DNA of 64,000 bases from Topomyia yanbarensis (taxonomy: Eukaryota > Arthropoda > Insecta > Diptera > Culicidae): assembly GCF_030247195.1 (NCBI RefSeq), contig NC_080672.1, forward strand, positions 162,491,839 to 162,555,838, given 5' to 3'. The translations under genes were made by a program, and so were the position numbers. Positions 48,490-61,007 of the stretch are shown here, in pieces (the stretch's first letter is position 1; every line of letters begins with the position of its first letter). The notes beneath the pieces were generated by a model, which had not been told where the DNA came from, made no database searches, and saw nothing but the letters and a program-made list of their open reading frames with translations.

Positions 48490-49406
48490 TAGGGGAGACC
48501 GGGGCTAGTTGGCGGTGTTTTCAGTTTTCAATTTTTATCGCTTTGATGTAGGTAGATCTTGTAAAATACAACACGCGGCATGAAAGAGCAGACTGTTGGC
48601 AACATCTCTGATTTTGTGTTTGTCTCCATTTTCAGAGGCAAAAATATGTGACGCGGAAAACCCGCCAACTTACCCCGGCCCCGGGGTAAGTCGGCGGTAT
48701 ATGAGTACACGCCATAAACTAAGTAATCAAATGGAGATTCAATTACTTCAAGGGTCCTTTTGGAACGTGCTGAATGTCTTTTCGAGGAAACTGTATATTA
48801 ACCGACATTTGCTATTATATTTCAGTTTCAATACCCCGGCATTTTGACTTTGACGCGTACTCCCTATTCAAAAGCAATTTTTTGAAATTCTTCATGCAAT
48901 TGACCGGAATAAATGTTTCCTACATTGGCACGATACACAAGAAAAAGATTTTCTTACTTTGGAGTGAATTCCAGAAATAAAATTTTTTGATGATTTTTTG
49001 CACTGTAAATAGTACCGCCAACTTGCCCCGCGTGCAGCACCGCCAACTTACCCCAACCGCATATTTTATTAAATACTATTTGAAAAATAACTTTTGTTTG
49101 TGGATAGTTGTAATATCTATACGGATACTGAAAGCTCCTTTCACGCGCTATCGAAAAATATAATCATTCGGTAAATAGATTGAAAATCACCCTAAATAAC
49201 GCAAAGTATTTAAAATTTAGAAAATTTACTTGGTATGCTCGAAAACACAATATCACCCACAACTTCCACCAAACAAATCGTTTTGCAACAAAACCACATA
49301 GGATAACGGGTTTCACATAACTTGAGGTACACAAGAAGAAGTAGAGCTATATGTCTAATAGAAACAGAGAAAAAGGGATTCCGCCAACTAGCCCCGGGCT
49401 CCCCTA
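48490..49406. mobile_element. TIR element A (MITE), 917 bp
   Basis: The ends are 26 bp inverted repeats with one difference: 48490-48515 begins TAGGGGAGACCGGGGCTAG and 49381-49406 is its complement. CAG flanks both sides (48487-48489, 49407-49409); a TA duplication counted inside the ends is the alternative. Internal subterminal copies of the same phrase are present: CCGCCAACTTACCCC at about 48662-48676 and 49040-49054, GGGGTAAGTCGGCGG at 48683-48697, and CCGCCAACTTGCCCC near 49015. Non-coding. Confidence 0.85.
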
Positions 49407-49583
49407 CAGATTAACGGTAACAACTGCAAAAAAATACTTGACGCTCGAGTTGCTTGGTTTGATGCGGATACTCCGGTTTTTGGCGACAATTTCCGGGCGT
49501 CCTGGTTTTACATCTATTTTTCCGGGTTTGAAAACTTTGCACTTTTTGCACAAATCTATATTATATATTATATTTTTATATTT

Positions 49584-49924
<341 letters not shown>

Positions 49925-49946
49925 TTATTATAAATATCTTATATAA

Positions 49947-51072
<1,126 letters not shown>

Positions 51073-51075
51073 TAA

Positions 51076-51763
51076 AATAAAATCTTAATCTTATAAAAAA
51101 ATATAGAATTAAATATAGAATTCGCTCAAACTTTCAAAAAATTTCAGAAGCCCAGGCTGTGTCAATTGACTCTAGTGTATATGTTTAATATTGTTTCATA
51201 AACGTTTGCGCTATTTAATATAGGTATTGTTTTGTAAATGTGGTAGTAGAATCATCATCTGTCATTTTCTTATCATTTGTAATCTAAAGTGTGCAAGTTT
51301 CCGTACACTACACATAAAAAATCATTTCTCGGTGTGAAAATGGCACAATTTCATATTCGTACACTTTTGCAAAGTCATTTAATTTGTAATTTAAGACCTG
51401 TTATTTCTTTTTTTTGTTTTACTTTGAAAAATAGATTTTATGACTACAGAAAAGTGTTCATTGGCACAGTTCCCTCAACATAAGTTTAAGAAATTCCTTC
51501 AAATTAACGTAATGGTTAAAAAAATAAACTAACTGCCATTATGGGACGGAAACTAATTATTACTCACCAAAATGAAACTAAATCACTTCATAAAATCTTT
51601 GAAATTGTTCAAAGGTTGCGTCCAACTATTTAACATGTTGTTAAAAACTATGATGTGGCGTAATGCAGAACAGATATTGCGAAAAATTTAAACTGTAAAA
51701 AATTTACGATGAGGGATAAACGATTTTTAATTAGAAAAAATTGGGAAAATCTAGTAATTAATG
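51076..51763. other. Intergenic sequence, nothing recognised
   Basis: AT-rich, with a chance frame at 51289-51483 and no repeat ends seen. Confidence 0.4.
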
Positions 51764-51799
51764 TTATATACATAGTAAATAAATTGAATTATAGCATTT

Positions 51800-52060
51800 A
51801 AGTATAAGTTTGCTCTGGTACTCCGTAAGAGCCATCTCGAATAATAATAAAAATCTTGGAAGTGTGTCATCTCGAATAATATTGAAATCGTGGAAGTGTA
51901 GGTCTATTTCTGAAGTAAGGCATGTTTCGCAAAGTGCAAATGCATCGCATTTCAAGTTATTTAGTAAGATTTTAACGGAATCGATTTTCCGGATAATGCT
52001 TCTGCAATTCATTATAAACTCAACGAATACCAAAAAGATCCGAATGAGTTTGCCATGATT
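51800..52060 (-). pseudogene. Fragment of I-type LINE endonuclease
   Basis: Minus-strand residues MNCRSIIRKIDSVKILLNNL, KCDAFALCETCLTSEIDLHF and HDFNIIR align with residues 17-63 of the intact ORF2 at 28820-32506. The Asn and Glu of the endonuclease are present. A ~36 bp segment (CACTTCCACGATTT...) is imperfectly duplicated at its downstream end. Only the N-terminal piece remains. Confidence 0.8.
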
Positions 52061-52260
52061 ATGAATCACTCTAAAATATACAAACACGATGAACAAATGA
52101 GCTCTGTTTGTCTACAAGGTATAAAATATCAACTCATAACTAATTTATATAGTTGTAATTTCGAGGGAGAAACCAATCTTGAAAATGGCGGAATTTTTCG
52201 TGAGAGCTAGCAATTTTTATTTCAAATGAGCAAAAAACTCCTTTTATTGAAAAATTATCT

Positions 52261-52735
52261 CGAAAACTCAACATGCACTTTGGCATTCAAAATGTCGACG
52301 TAGAAGCAGCACTCTCTTCAGGACCAACTTGCAACTATAATATTATGGATGCCGAAAAATGGAACGACATACTTGCTAGAAAAAGGTCAGCATCACCACC
52401 TGCAGCAGATAACATAACTTACGACAATCTACGAGCTATTAAGCCAATGGTGCGAGATAACACTATTGAAGAAATTTACCAAATGTACATCTCAGGGCAT
52501 CTACGCGAGCAGCTAAAACAGATCAAAGTAGTCGCCATTCCAAAAGCTGGAAAGAACCAGATGACTGTAGAAGGTAAAAGACCTATATCACTTGTACCCA
52601 CACTCACGAAAATTATAAACTCGGCAGTACTAGAGAAGATACAGGAGATATTGGACAGAAACAAAATACTACCGCAGACGTCTTTTGGCTTTAGGAGAAA
52701 TTTATCCACCTCCCAAAAGTTTTTGAAAGCATGCT
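52261..52735 (+). pseudogene. RNase H-type LINE reverse transcriptase, first part (outer element)
   Basis: Reads WNDILARKRSASPPAADNIT, REQLKQIKVVAIPKAGKNQM, GKRPISLVPTLTKIINSAVL and LPQTSFGFRRNLST, the fingers region of a LINE reverse transcriptase. It is cut at about 52705-52735 by a second LINE and resumes near 54011, where the palm continues. The 5' part (endonuclease) is absent. Confidence 0.8.
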
Positions 52736-53995
52736 GTTAGATATTCTCTACCCTGCAGTAAAACACATCATCACTACAGATCAGCATGGGTTTGTTAGAA
52801 AGCGCTCAACAACGACGAACTTAATGAGCTATGTGTCAACGCTGATTGATAAATTAGAGAAACGACAACAAATTGATGCAGTGTATGTAGATTTCTCCAA
52901 AGCCTTCGATCGCCTTCCTCATCAGCTAGCTGTTGAAAAGTTGAGGCGAATCGGATTTCCGGACTGGCTGACCAATTGGATCTTCTCGTACCTTACAAAC
53001 CGCAGTGCATCTGTGCGACTTGGAACTGTACTTTCAGACCCTTTCGACATCACATCGGGTGTACCTCAAGGGAGTCACCTTGGACCTCTTCTCTTCGTGC
53101 TCTTTGTGAATGACATTTGCAGTGAATTGACATCGTGTAAGGTGATGTACGCAGATGATCTGAAAATTTATCGCATCATAACAACTCTGGTAGATTGTTG
53201 TGCACTTCAGATGGACATAGATAGAATCATGAGTTGGTGTGATTGAAACGGAATGACTATAAACATTCAGAAATGCAACATAATCACATTCACATGAATA
53301 CTCTCGCCAATTACGTTTGAGTATGCAGTGAGCGCTGCCCCAGTAAAACGAGTTTCATCAATCAAGGACCTTGGTGTTATACTTGACCGTAAGCTACGTT
53401 TCATCGAACACTTCAATGCATCAGTAACTGCTAAAGCCTATGCAGTACTAGGACTCATCAAACGAAACACCCAAGATTTCAACGACGTCTACTGCCTGAA
53501 GGCACTGTACTTCAGTCTGGTACGCAGCATTCTAGAGTATGGAGTTATCGTTTGGGCCCCGTATCACACTGCACACATTAATCGCATAGAACGGGTGCAA
53601 AAGAGCTTCGTCCGGTATGCCCTTCGACGGCTTCCCTGGCGAAATCGATTTGAACTACCACCGTATGAGCATCGTTGTACTCTTATCAACCTGCCTACGC
53701 TACGAAACAGGAGAGTTTTCTGCAGCGACTTTTTGTGTTCGATCTTCTCGCTGACAACATTGACTGCCCTCTGCTTCTCGCTAAGCTGGACTTCAACGTT
53801 CCTGGTAGGTCTCTGCGGAGAATGGACTTCTTTCGGCGCTCTACTCATCGCACGCAGTACGGCCAGAATAACAGCTCTTCAATAGCGTTTTTCATCATTT
53901 TGACTTTAACTTAAGTAGAGAAATGTTCAAATTGAAAATAGGTTTAACTTAGTATAGTATTTCAGTCTGTACGAAAATTTATAATTTCGAAGACA
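52705..53995 (+). pseudogene. CR1/Jockey-like LINE nested in the outer element
   Basis: It starts within LPKVFESMLLDILYPAVKHI, then QHGFVRKRSTTTNLMSYV, motif A VYVDFSKAFDRLPHQL, motif B SGVPQGSHLGPLLFVLF, and motif C YADDLKIYRI (about 53149-53176). An in-frame stop follows at 53244-53246 (SWCD then TGA). The thumb and C-terminus continue at 53328-53885 (VSSIKDLGVILDRKL, IERVQKSFVRYALRRLPWRN, ELPPYEHRCTLINL) with a frameshift near 53710. A short AT-rich tail (ATATATAATAATAAC, 53995-54010) probably marks its 3' end. 5'-truncated and inactive, but its palm is still well preserved. Confidence 0.85.
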
Positions 53996-54010
53996 ATATA
54001 TAATAATAAC

Positions 54011-55465
54011 ATGCGTAAACTATCTCATCAATCAAGTGAAAGCGAACAAAGGACAGAATTACCAAACCGCTGCAATCTTTCTGGACCTATCAAATGCATT
54101 CAATGCAATTAAACTGGACAAATTAACAGAAACAATGGCAACCGCAAAACTTCCTAATGAAATCATCACGTGGGTAATAAGTTTTCTTCAGAATCGAAAA
54201 ATTTCTATGACGGTTAACAATGTACATGTAACAAGAATAATAAGCGATGGTCTACCGCAAGGAGATGTCCTATCGCCAACTTTATTCAATGTCTACACCA
54301 AACAGCTACATGAAATAGTTCAGGACGATGTCGTGTTAGTACAATTCGCAGACGACTTTTGCATCATAATAAGGGCAAAAAGTGTGGAGGAACTAAATAG
54401 AAAAGGACAACTTTGAGTCAACAAATTTGTCGAACAAACGAAAGATCTGAATCTGCAAATAAATCCAGAGAAAACAAAAGCTATTATCTTCCAGGTAGGC
54501 GATGCTACCCTCAATATCAAAATAGATGCAAACTTGATAGAAACCGTCATAAGCCACAAATATCTAGGAATATATGTTGATCGGGGTTTAACCTTCGGAC
54601 TACAAACACGCATCATATGTCAAAAAATTACAGAAAGACTGAACATGATAAAAATAATTGCAAGTATAAAAAATGGAGGCCATCCACAAACCATGATAAC
54701 ACTTTACAAAGCGCTAATAAGAAATGCAATAGAATATTGTGCTTCAGTTACAAACAACACCTCAAAAACTAACCAGGATAAAATACAAGTAGTCCTTAAC
54801 CAAGCACTAAGAAGTCACGGGATGCAGCAAAACTACGCCAAGGAATATGGCTAGCAATATCTGGACAAGATCCGTGGAAGATAAGGGGAGAATAACGTAA
54901 CAAGCATAGAAATAGCCAAAAGCATTGCACACAACAATGTGTTAAGTGAACAACTTAAACAAGTAAACTATGAAGAGAGCAAAGACGAAAACCTCACATA
55001 TATGGAGAAGGTTTTTAAGGAACATAAAGCGTTATTCGACAGCATAAGCCCTATACGCAGAGTATTCAATAAATACGACATGGTAGAAATACAAACAGAA
55101 TTAGGAACTGGCCCTTTGTAAAGAAACATACGAACGAAAAAGTTCTGAAACAGATGGCTTTGGGAATAATACACGACAAATACAGAAACAGGAAGTGTTT
55201 TTACCGATGCTTCAAAACACGGATCTGTGTGCGGTATAGGAGTGTATATGGAGCAACTGAACGTGAGAATATCTAAAAGACTTAAACATCTAACATCGAT
55301 AATGACTGCGGAGTTAATAGCAATTGATCAAGCTACGCAGATGATAGAAATTGCACAACTACATAACACAGTTATCACGGACTCTAAATCTTCATGTATG
55401 ATACTTCAAAACGGTCTGAATTCACAATATCGCGACGAAATAATCGAGAACATATTAGATAGATG
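54011..55465 (+). pseudogene. RNase H-type LINE, second part (outer element)
   Basis: It continues the reverse transcriptase begun at 52261: INQVKANKGQNYQTAAIFLD (motif A, LDLSNAFNAI), GLPQGDVLSPTLFNVYTKQL (motif B), QFADDFCIIIRAK (motif C, about 54346-54384) and INPEKTKAIIF. Then HKYLGIYVDRGLTFGLQTR and a helical thumb. Near 55200, VFTDASKHGSVCGIGVYMEQ gives the RNase H start (Asp), MTAELIAIDQATQM the Glu, and TVITDSKSSCMIL the second Asp. The element is cut at 55465 by another repeat. Stops near 54415 and 54852 and frameshifts near 54890 and 55120 show it is dead. Confidence 0.82.
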
Positions 55466-55860
55466 AGGAATTCCACGAAGATCCGTCCGAAAATCTTTAA
55501 AATCGTGACCGACCATCTTAGATTCCAATGAAACTTTACACGTTTCACCGTCATGCAAGACTAAATATTTTCCACAGGTAATAAGATTATTTTGACTCAA
55601 GAACAACTTTTCAAAAGGGCGCAAACGTTTCTATGTGCATGAATTACAAAATTTTTTTGTTCGATTACTGTATTTTATACAGCAAAACTATCTGAGAACG
55701 AGTTACAGGGAATGAATACTTCTGCCTGAAAAAAATATACACTGAAAAAAATGTTGTCATTTTTCAAAAAAAAAAATTATGATGAAAATTTAAATTGCGA
55801 AAAAACCCATTTCTTTAAATTTTTTAATTTTGTTACCAAAAACCTAAAGAGAAAAGAAAC
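55466..55860 (+). repeat. Dispersed repeat family R, copy 1, left part
   Basis: It starts GAGGAATTCCACGAAGATCC and matches 61778-62160 closely. It is interrupted at 55860 by the 1.39 kb retroposon and resumes at 57276. Non-coding. Confidence 0.8.
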
Positions 55861-57252
55861 CCCTCTCCTAGGTTGACGGGTTTGACGGTATTGCAAACAT
55901 CTTCAAGCATATTTGAGCACACACCTGCTTTAGGATGGTTATTGCATTGCGCCTCGATAGTGGTGCATCGAGGAAACCGAGAGGGCTTATGGGCCTTTTT
56001 TATGGTTTGTGTTTTTTCATACTCTGCACCAGCCCAAACTAACAGTCAACTAAGAGCCTGTGCACACTGGCGTGGCCGATTGGCGGGTCGCCGTGGATTG
56101 ACTTTTTCTGTGGGCTGTTTTTGCAGACATTGTTCAACAGCTTAACGGCAGTCTTTGTGAGCACGGCTCGCAGATGAAGTCATTGTGTGTCGATTTGTCG
56201 GTCGACCTCGGCAACGTGCACAGGCGCATTAAAAAATAACAGTAGAACCCTATTAGTTGTGTTGTGTTGTAATAATTGTAGTTTTTGGTACTAGTGTTCA
56301 ATTGTGTGCTAGCCGTGTGTCTATCTGTGTATGTGGGCGTCTGAGTATTTGTGACATGTGGACCAGGGAATGGATGCAGAACTGGCTTATATGATGGAAT
56401 AGTGTGTGATCCTTCTTGGGATTCGTTGGTCACTTTTTACTGATGTTCAATTCATGCATTCGATTCGATTCATTCGGATTGGATAAATGAAGGTACGATT
56501 GATTTACCGACGCACGTCAATCATCCATTCCCGTCCAGCATAGCATGAGAAACTTCTAACGGAATTAATTGTCGTTAATGGTAAATATATATCATTTTCT
56601 GGCATTTGGACGATTCCAAGTAGTTTTATTGCATGGTACATGTGTTGTTCAATTAATATTCAATAACAGTACTAACTCTATTTTTTATTTTATTTATTTT
56701 CGGTCTCATGCGTCATATTCCTCTGATGACTTCTCCGAGATAATTTACCATAAAAGGGCAACATTGCTGTCAACAATGACTATTCGCTGCCATCAGACGT
56801 CGCCAGGTTTTAGAAAAATTGAGATGTACTTTCATACTCAATTGAATCAGATAAGTAGGAACGAACAACAAACTGTAAGTAGCATATTACACATGTCTTA
56901 TTTTAACATCATGCATATTTGTATTAACATATTATTTACAGGTAACACACATATCTCAACATGCAACACTTCCCATACACACGTAAACATTCACACCCGC
57001 AAATATACAAATGCTCGACAGGTGACTGGGCCAAGTGCATTCACTCGTAGGATCTATCATTTCGATGATCGCCTCGATTCTACGAAACCAGTGCACAATT
57101 AAGCTGACATAAGCTAGTCTCGTCTGGTGAATGCATGTAACCTGGAAGCCCCAGACACGACAGGACGAGACGGACAGATGACGGACTGGACTCTACGGGG
57201 CCTAGTTCAGAGTTTTAGGCATTCTTCAATGCACGGCTAGCGACCTCAAAAA
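55861..57252 (+). mobile_element. 1.39 kb retroposon with poly(A) and 18-23 bp target duplication
   Basis: It begins CCCTCTCCTAGGTTGACGGG and ends CTAGCGACCTC plus an A-run. CCTAAAGAGAAAAGAAAC, preceded by A bases, occurs immediately before it (to 55860) and after it (to 57275). The second copy of repeat R at 62150-62180 shows the same sequence uninterrupted, so the insertion is certain. Its first 310 bp recur at 26607-26925 from the same start. No reverse transcriptase or clear conserved protein is present. The longest frame (56569-57102) has no known domain. It may be a non-autonomous retroposon or an internally deleted LINE. Confidence 0.82.
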
Positions 57253-57275
57253 AAAAACCTAAAGAGAAAAGAAAC

Positions 57276-57990
57276 ATTCTGAATGTGATTGCATGATGGA
57301 GAAAAAATCGGTAAAAAAGTTTTCCCAACAATAACTTCGTACATGTTTTTAAATTTCATACTAATAGACATACAAAATTGTAATTCTATTACAGAATATA
57401 ATTCTAAGCACCATTTAAAATCAAAATGCATTTAACAAAAATCTTCCGAAATGCGATAGTTTTCGAGATATTTGAAATTTTGCTCCTTCAAAAACAATTA
57501 ATTCGTGTAATTATGCTCTTTTTAAAAGTTATTCGCGTTACCCCATCAAAAAATGTCAAAAATTTAATGTTTATCGTTTTAAAGACGTAAAAGCAACTTT
57601 TTTAGTGTATTTGGATCCTGTAGAAGCTTTCAATAAAAAAGTTTTCCTAACAACAACTTTTGACATTTTTTTTTATAATTCTTACTATTTGCAGTCAAAA
57701 ATACAATTTTGTTTTTGAATATGATTCTAAACGCCATTTTAAATCGAAATGCTCTTAACAAAAATTTTCTAAAATGTAGTAGTTCTCGAGATATTTTAAC
57801 TTTTGTTTTAACAACACAATTATTTTGTTTTATTACGACCTTTTCATAAGTTAGTCGCGTTTCTCCATCAACAATAATAGGTTTTTCAAAAGGCCCGTAA
57901 ACTTTCCTGCAACTTTCTCTTTGACATCAAGGCGATATTGTGAAACATTTTAAAGTTACATGAAAACAACCAACATATGATTCAGCTATA
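57276..57990 (+). repeat. Dispersed repeat family R, copy 1, right part
   Basis: It continues from 55860 and matches 62166-62350 and 63754-64000. It contains an internal ~340 bp imperfect tandem repeat: phrases near 57290-57480 (CAACAATAACTT, AAATCAAAATGCATTTAAC, GTTTTCGAGATATTT) recur near 57640-57800. Right end approximate. Confidence 0.7.
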
Positions 57991-59299
57991 TAGTTTAATC
58001 AACAGACCCTATGGTAGAAATATATTTTGGTTGCTTTCACCCTACCCATATGAAGCTGTTGGTAAGAGCGGTGTCAGCCATCTTTGTTCCATGCATGTCT
58101 GCTATACTTCCTATAAAAGCAGTCCCATATTGAAAAAGTCTACGTAGACTTTTGCAAATTCCCCCTCCCACCTCGTAGACAAACGTAGACTTTTGCTAGA
58201 CCCCCGTTTCCCCTCGGTCTACGTGGTTTATGAACGGCGCTCTCTGATTAACTTAATAGTCGAAGTTATAATTGCATCACGAACCCAGAACGCGTTACTA
58301 GGAGCATAATACGTTGAACTAGACAAAATAGAGTGCTTGATGTATACACTTCGAGACAAACAAGCGCAAAGTTTTGTCCTCTTCCCGAGGACCGATGCAT
58401 ACTTGACAGATAGTTGCCACTTCGTCCAATTTTGCAAATTTTGGTTGCGGTACGGTACGGATCCCCTAAGTTATAAGCCCAATTAGTCCAAAATTATATG
58501 TGTACCGAAATACTCAATATTCGCAAATACAACATATGACTTGAGCTTATGCCAGCTTAGACCAACAAACATAACTCTTCACCGCGTTAGCGATCATTTT
58601 TAATGTGTTTTTAGTTGGGACTATGGCCGCGTATGCGATTATGACGCCACTGATATATGCGCAAGTATAGGGGATAGATCAGTAGTGAAACATTGTTCCC
58701 GAGCCTGAGAGATAACCCTTTTGCAAATAAATAATTGGGACCGTGCATAAAAGGTGGAACTAGTGTTCTGGTAAAATTGACGGATCGATATTTTTTGAAG
58801 GAATTTCCTCATGGTATTATGTCTGTTAGTCTGTACTTATGCTAGATTCATTCTATAATCTTAAAGAAAGTCATAAATGTTTGGATATTATCCATTTCAA
58901 TGTACGTGTACCATTATATCGATAGATAGTAAAAATTGCAGCTATCGAATTAACAGCCCAATTGTATTCTACTTCACTTCGGTTATGTCTCTGACATTAC
59001 CCACCCATCTTCCTTTTTTTGTGGCAGCTTTGCACGGTATTAGGGCATGTCAGGGTAGAGATTTTTGCTAATAGAACGTGCGCGATCTTTGAAGCCACTC
59101 AAAGTTCAGTGTGTACACTGTACCGAACCTGTACTCGCGGAATAATTAATAAGCTGCAAAAATTGTTTAAATCAGTAATTATTTATTGTTTTGCGTTAAT
59201 AATGTGTATAAAAATAACTAATGCGTGTAAACCGACTTATAAACCTTATAAAAATATAATATATAGCATTCCTATCACCAACCGATTTCGTTTACAGAA
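57991..59299. other. Intergenic sequence with repeat fragments
   Basis: 58030-58105 shares CACCCTACCCATATGAAGC and GCCATCTTTGTTC with the MITE at 21488-21810. 58140-58215 contains GTCTACGTAGACTTTTGC and a second GTAGACTTTTGC copy. The rest is probably the downstream flank and 3' UTR of the acyl-CoA oxidase gene (- strand). No further gene seen. Confidence 0.5.
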
Positions 59300-59359
59300 T
59301 TATAAGTTAGACTTCATAAACGGTTTAAGGTACAAATGGAACGATTTGTTAACGGGTTC
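59300..59359 (-). CDS. Acox: Acyl-CoA oxidase, last exon with SNL end
   Basis: After the acceptor ATTTTAG (59366-59360) the 19 codons read EPVNKSFHLYLKPFMKSNL and then TAA (59302-59300). The family's C-terminus has the same pattern (helix with a xSYHKHLK-like segment, then SKL), so this tiny exon, missed by simple frame scanning, is well supported. Its phase fits the preceding exon, which ends in a complete Gln codon. The terminal SNL departs from the canonical peroxisomal targeting signal SKL. Confidence 0.85.
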   Translation of the reverse strand, partial: EPVNKSFHLYLKPFMKSNL

Positions 59360-59420
59360 CTAAAATAGTTGCAAATTGTTGGTTATTTTTACCCGAATAT
59401 CGTTATAATTTATTAGTTAC

Positions 59421-59621
59421 CTGATTTAGAGGACTCCTCTTAGCTTCCTCGAATAAACGCTCGTATACGTTACCATCGTAAGCACCGAGAGCAGATCCGA
59501 GTACCATGTCAGGAATGTCAAACGAATCAACAATGCCTATAGCATTCGGGCGAATTGCGGTCAGCGAATCTTCCAACTTTTGCTGTAGTCGTGTGATGTC
59601 ACTGTCCGATATGGTAGTGAA
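59421..59621 (-). CDS. Acox: Acyl-CoA oxidase, exon with LGSALGAYDGNVYE
   Basis: Bounded by TTTTTCAG|TTC and CAG|GTAACT. It reads FTTISDSDITRLQQKLEDSL, RPNAIGIVDSFDIPDMVLGS and ALGAYDGNVYERLFEEAKRS, then PLNQ. The VDxFDxxDxxLGSxLGxYDGNVYExLFExAKxSPLN signature is diagnostic of peroxisomal acyl-CoA oxidases. These flavoenzymes oxidise acyl-CoA to trans-2-enoyl-CoA with release of hydrogen peroxide, the first step of peroxisomal beta-oxidation. This is part of the C-terminal helical domain used in dimer packing. Confidence 0.95.
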
Positions 59622-59680
59622 CTGAAAAATATTCAATTGATTTTCTTGTATTGATTATATACTATTAATCTTCGAATTAC

Positions 59681-59939
59681 CCTCAAAAGATCACCAACAG
59701 CTTTGATGGCCTCGTCATAGGCGTATAGCTCGTAAATATCACGCAAAACCCGAGCCAGCTCCGATGATATAGAATCGCAGGCTTTCTCTATCATCTCGTA
59801 ACCAGACTGTACCAGGAAGGCCCGGCAGTGAGCATCGGCCGTTTGTGCCAATTCTAGTGAGGTCAAGTTGACCGCCTCCTCTTGAGTGTAGCCAGCTTGC
59901 TTCCGCTGCTCGATGTGCTCATTTGCAAGTCGAAGTTTC
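59681..59939 (-). CDS. Acox: Acyl-CoA oxidase, C-terminal helical domain exon
   Basis: From acceptor TTTTGACAG|GAAACTT to donor TTGAGG|GTAATT. It reads KLRLANEHIEQRKQAGYTQE, EAVNLTSLELAQTADAHCRA, FLVQSGYEMIEKACDSISSE, LARVLRDIYELYAYDEAIKA, VGDLLR. The NLTSLELAQTADAHC motif and the following helices match acyl-CoA oxidases of the ACOX1 type. The 59 bp intron to the next exon is typical of insects. Confidence 0.93.
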
Positions 59940-59998
59940 CTGTCAAAATTTCAAAATAAGATTATTCAAACCAAAGTAGAACGTGTGGGTTTACCCAC

Positions 59999-60154
59999 CC
60001 AGCAGCAACGGTTTGCAAGTTCCGAATAATTCCAGTCACTGAGTCGTTCCAATTTTGACGTTTGTTTTTATTGGAAATGAAACTCTTCAAGTATTCCACA
60101 GTTGGAACGAGTTCTTGTCCCTTCTGGGCTTGATTCCAGACCTTGAGCAAATAC
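59999..60154 (-). CDS. Acox: Acyl-CoA oxidase, first visible exon
   Basis: From acceptor CGTTTTAG|GTATTTG (one base completes an upstream codon), reading YLLKVWNQAQKGQELVPTVE, YLKSFISNKNKRQNWNDSVT, GIIRNLQTVAAG. YLLK...GxxLVxxVxYL is the family's segment just after the FAD-binding middle domain. The donor is GCTGG|GTGGGT; the alternative GTAAAC six bases further breaks the frame with the next exon. The four exons give 224 residues. The FAD-binding domains and the catalytic glutamate must lie in exons beyond an intron that extends past the window end (over 3.8 kb). Confidence 0.88.
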
Positions 60155-60540
60155 CTAAAACGATTTAAACGATTATGGTTCAACTATAGATGCAACAACT
60201 CTACATACAGAGTGTTTGATTCCTCAAGGGGTTTAATTCTTGGTTTACTGTTTGGTAGCGCTGATTAGTTTTCCAAAGAAAAGGTCTAAGATTTTTGTTC
60301 CAATTGGCCCTCGTTACAAACTAATTGTTACAGTCAATTCACGGAGCCGGCAGAATCTTAACCCTCCAACAATCTTCTTTCAGCATCAGCGGCAGCTCAT
60401 TCGGGGAGCCATTCGCGCGAGTGCCGGAGGGTTGATAATCACCTTCTCTGCCGGTATTGAAATGTAGTCCATACAACAAGGTTAACTAATAGAAACCGAC
60501 CATTCCAATCAATAATTCTTGAAGATTGGCGGTTCGGTAC
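60155..60540 (-). other. Acyl-CoA oxidase intron with repeat fragment
   Basis: No exon found. 60250-60480 holds a diverged relative of the unit at 60690-60870 (AGCGCTGAT..., CCAAAGAAAA..., TTTTGTTCCAATTG). A GC-richer stretch at 60350-60450 has no recognisable coding sense. Confidence 0.5.
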
Positions 60541-61007
60541 ATGAAATTAGCGGGAATCAATCAGAAACGAGCTTCGGTCGGAAGTTTTATAATCGGGTTT
60601 TTTCCATATGTATGCATTTTTCCACCCATAGGAAATCAAAATAATAGTTTGCGAAGGAAAAAATTTTCAAATTTATTTATTTTGAGTAGTTTTATAGCGC
60701 TGATAAGGGCTAATTTGCTTGCCAAAGAAAATATTCTCCGGGTGGGAGAATTTTGTTCCAATTGGTTCTGGTTACTAGCACGTTGCTGCACAAATTAATC
60801 CACGAATAAAATCAGTTCACTTTCATCGAGAAAGAAGAGCTTGTAACAAAAACTGTCCAAGATTTGCTCGGTGCATGAAATTAGCGGGAACCAATCACGA
60901 ACGAGCCTCGGTCAGATGATTCAAAATCGTTTTTTTCCACGCGCGTGTTTATGTTATCTTCCACCCATCGGAAATGAAAATGATATTCTGGTTGCAGTTG
61001 AAAACTG
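60541..61007. repeat. Degenerate ~334 bp tandem repeat
   Basis: ATGAAATTAGCGGGAA(C/T)CAATCA, then CGAGC(C/T)TCGGTC and CCACCCAT(A/C)GGAAAT, occur at 60541-60650 and again at 60875-60980, a period of 334 bp. An older partial unit may start near 60255. Non-coding. Confidence 0.65.

Noticed and set aside
56040..56100. tRNA-type promoter (A box) in the retroposon, from TGGCCGATTGGC
   Set aside because: The resemblance is weak and there is no B box at the right distance, so calling it a tRNA-derived SINE is not justified.
56569..57102. 177-codon frame in the 1.39 kb retroposon as a gene
   Set aside because: No known domain, no conservation evidence in the window (the second copy lacks this part), and low-complexity composition.
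58228..58437. Minus-strand open frame as the last acyl-CoA oxidase exon
   Set aside because: It has no similarity to the family C-terminus; the 60 bp exon at 59300-59359 fits in phase, splice signals and sequence.
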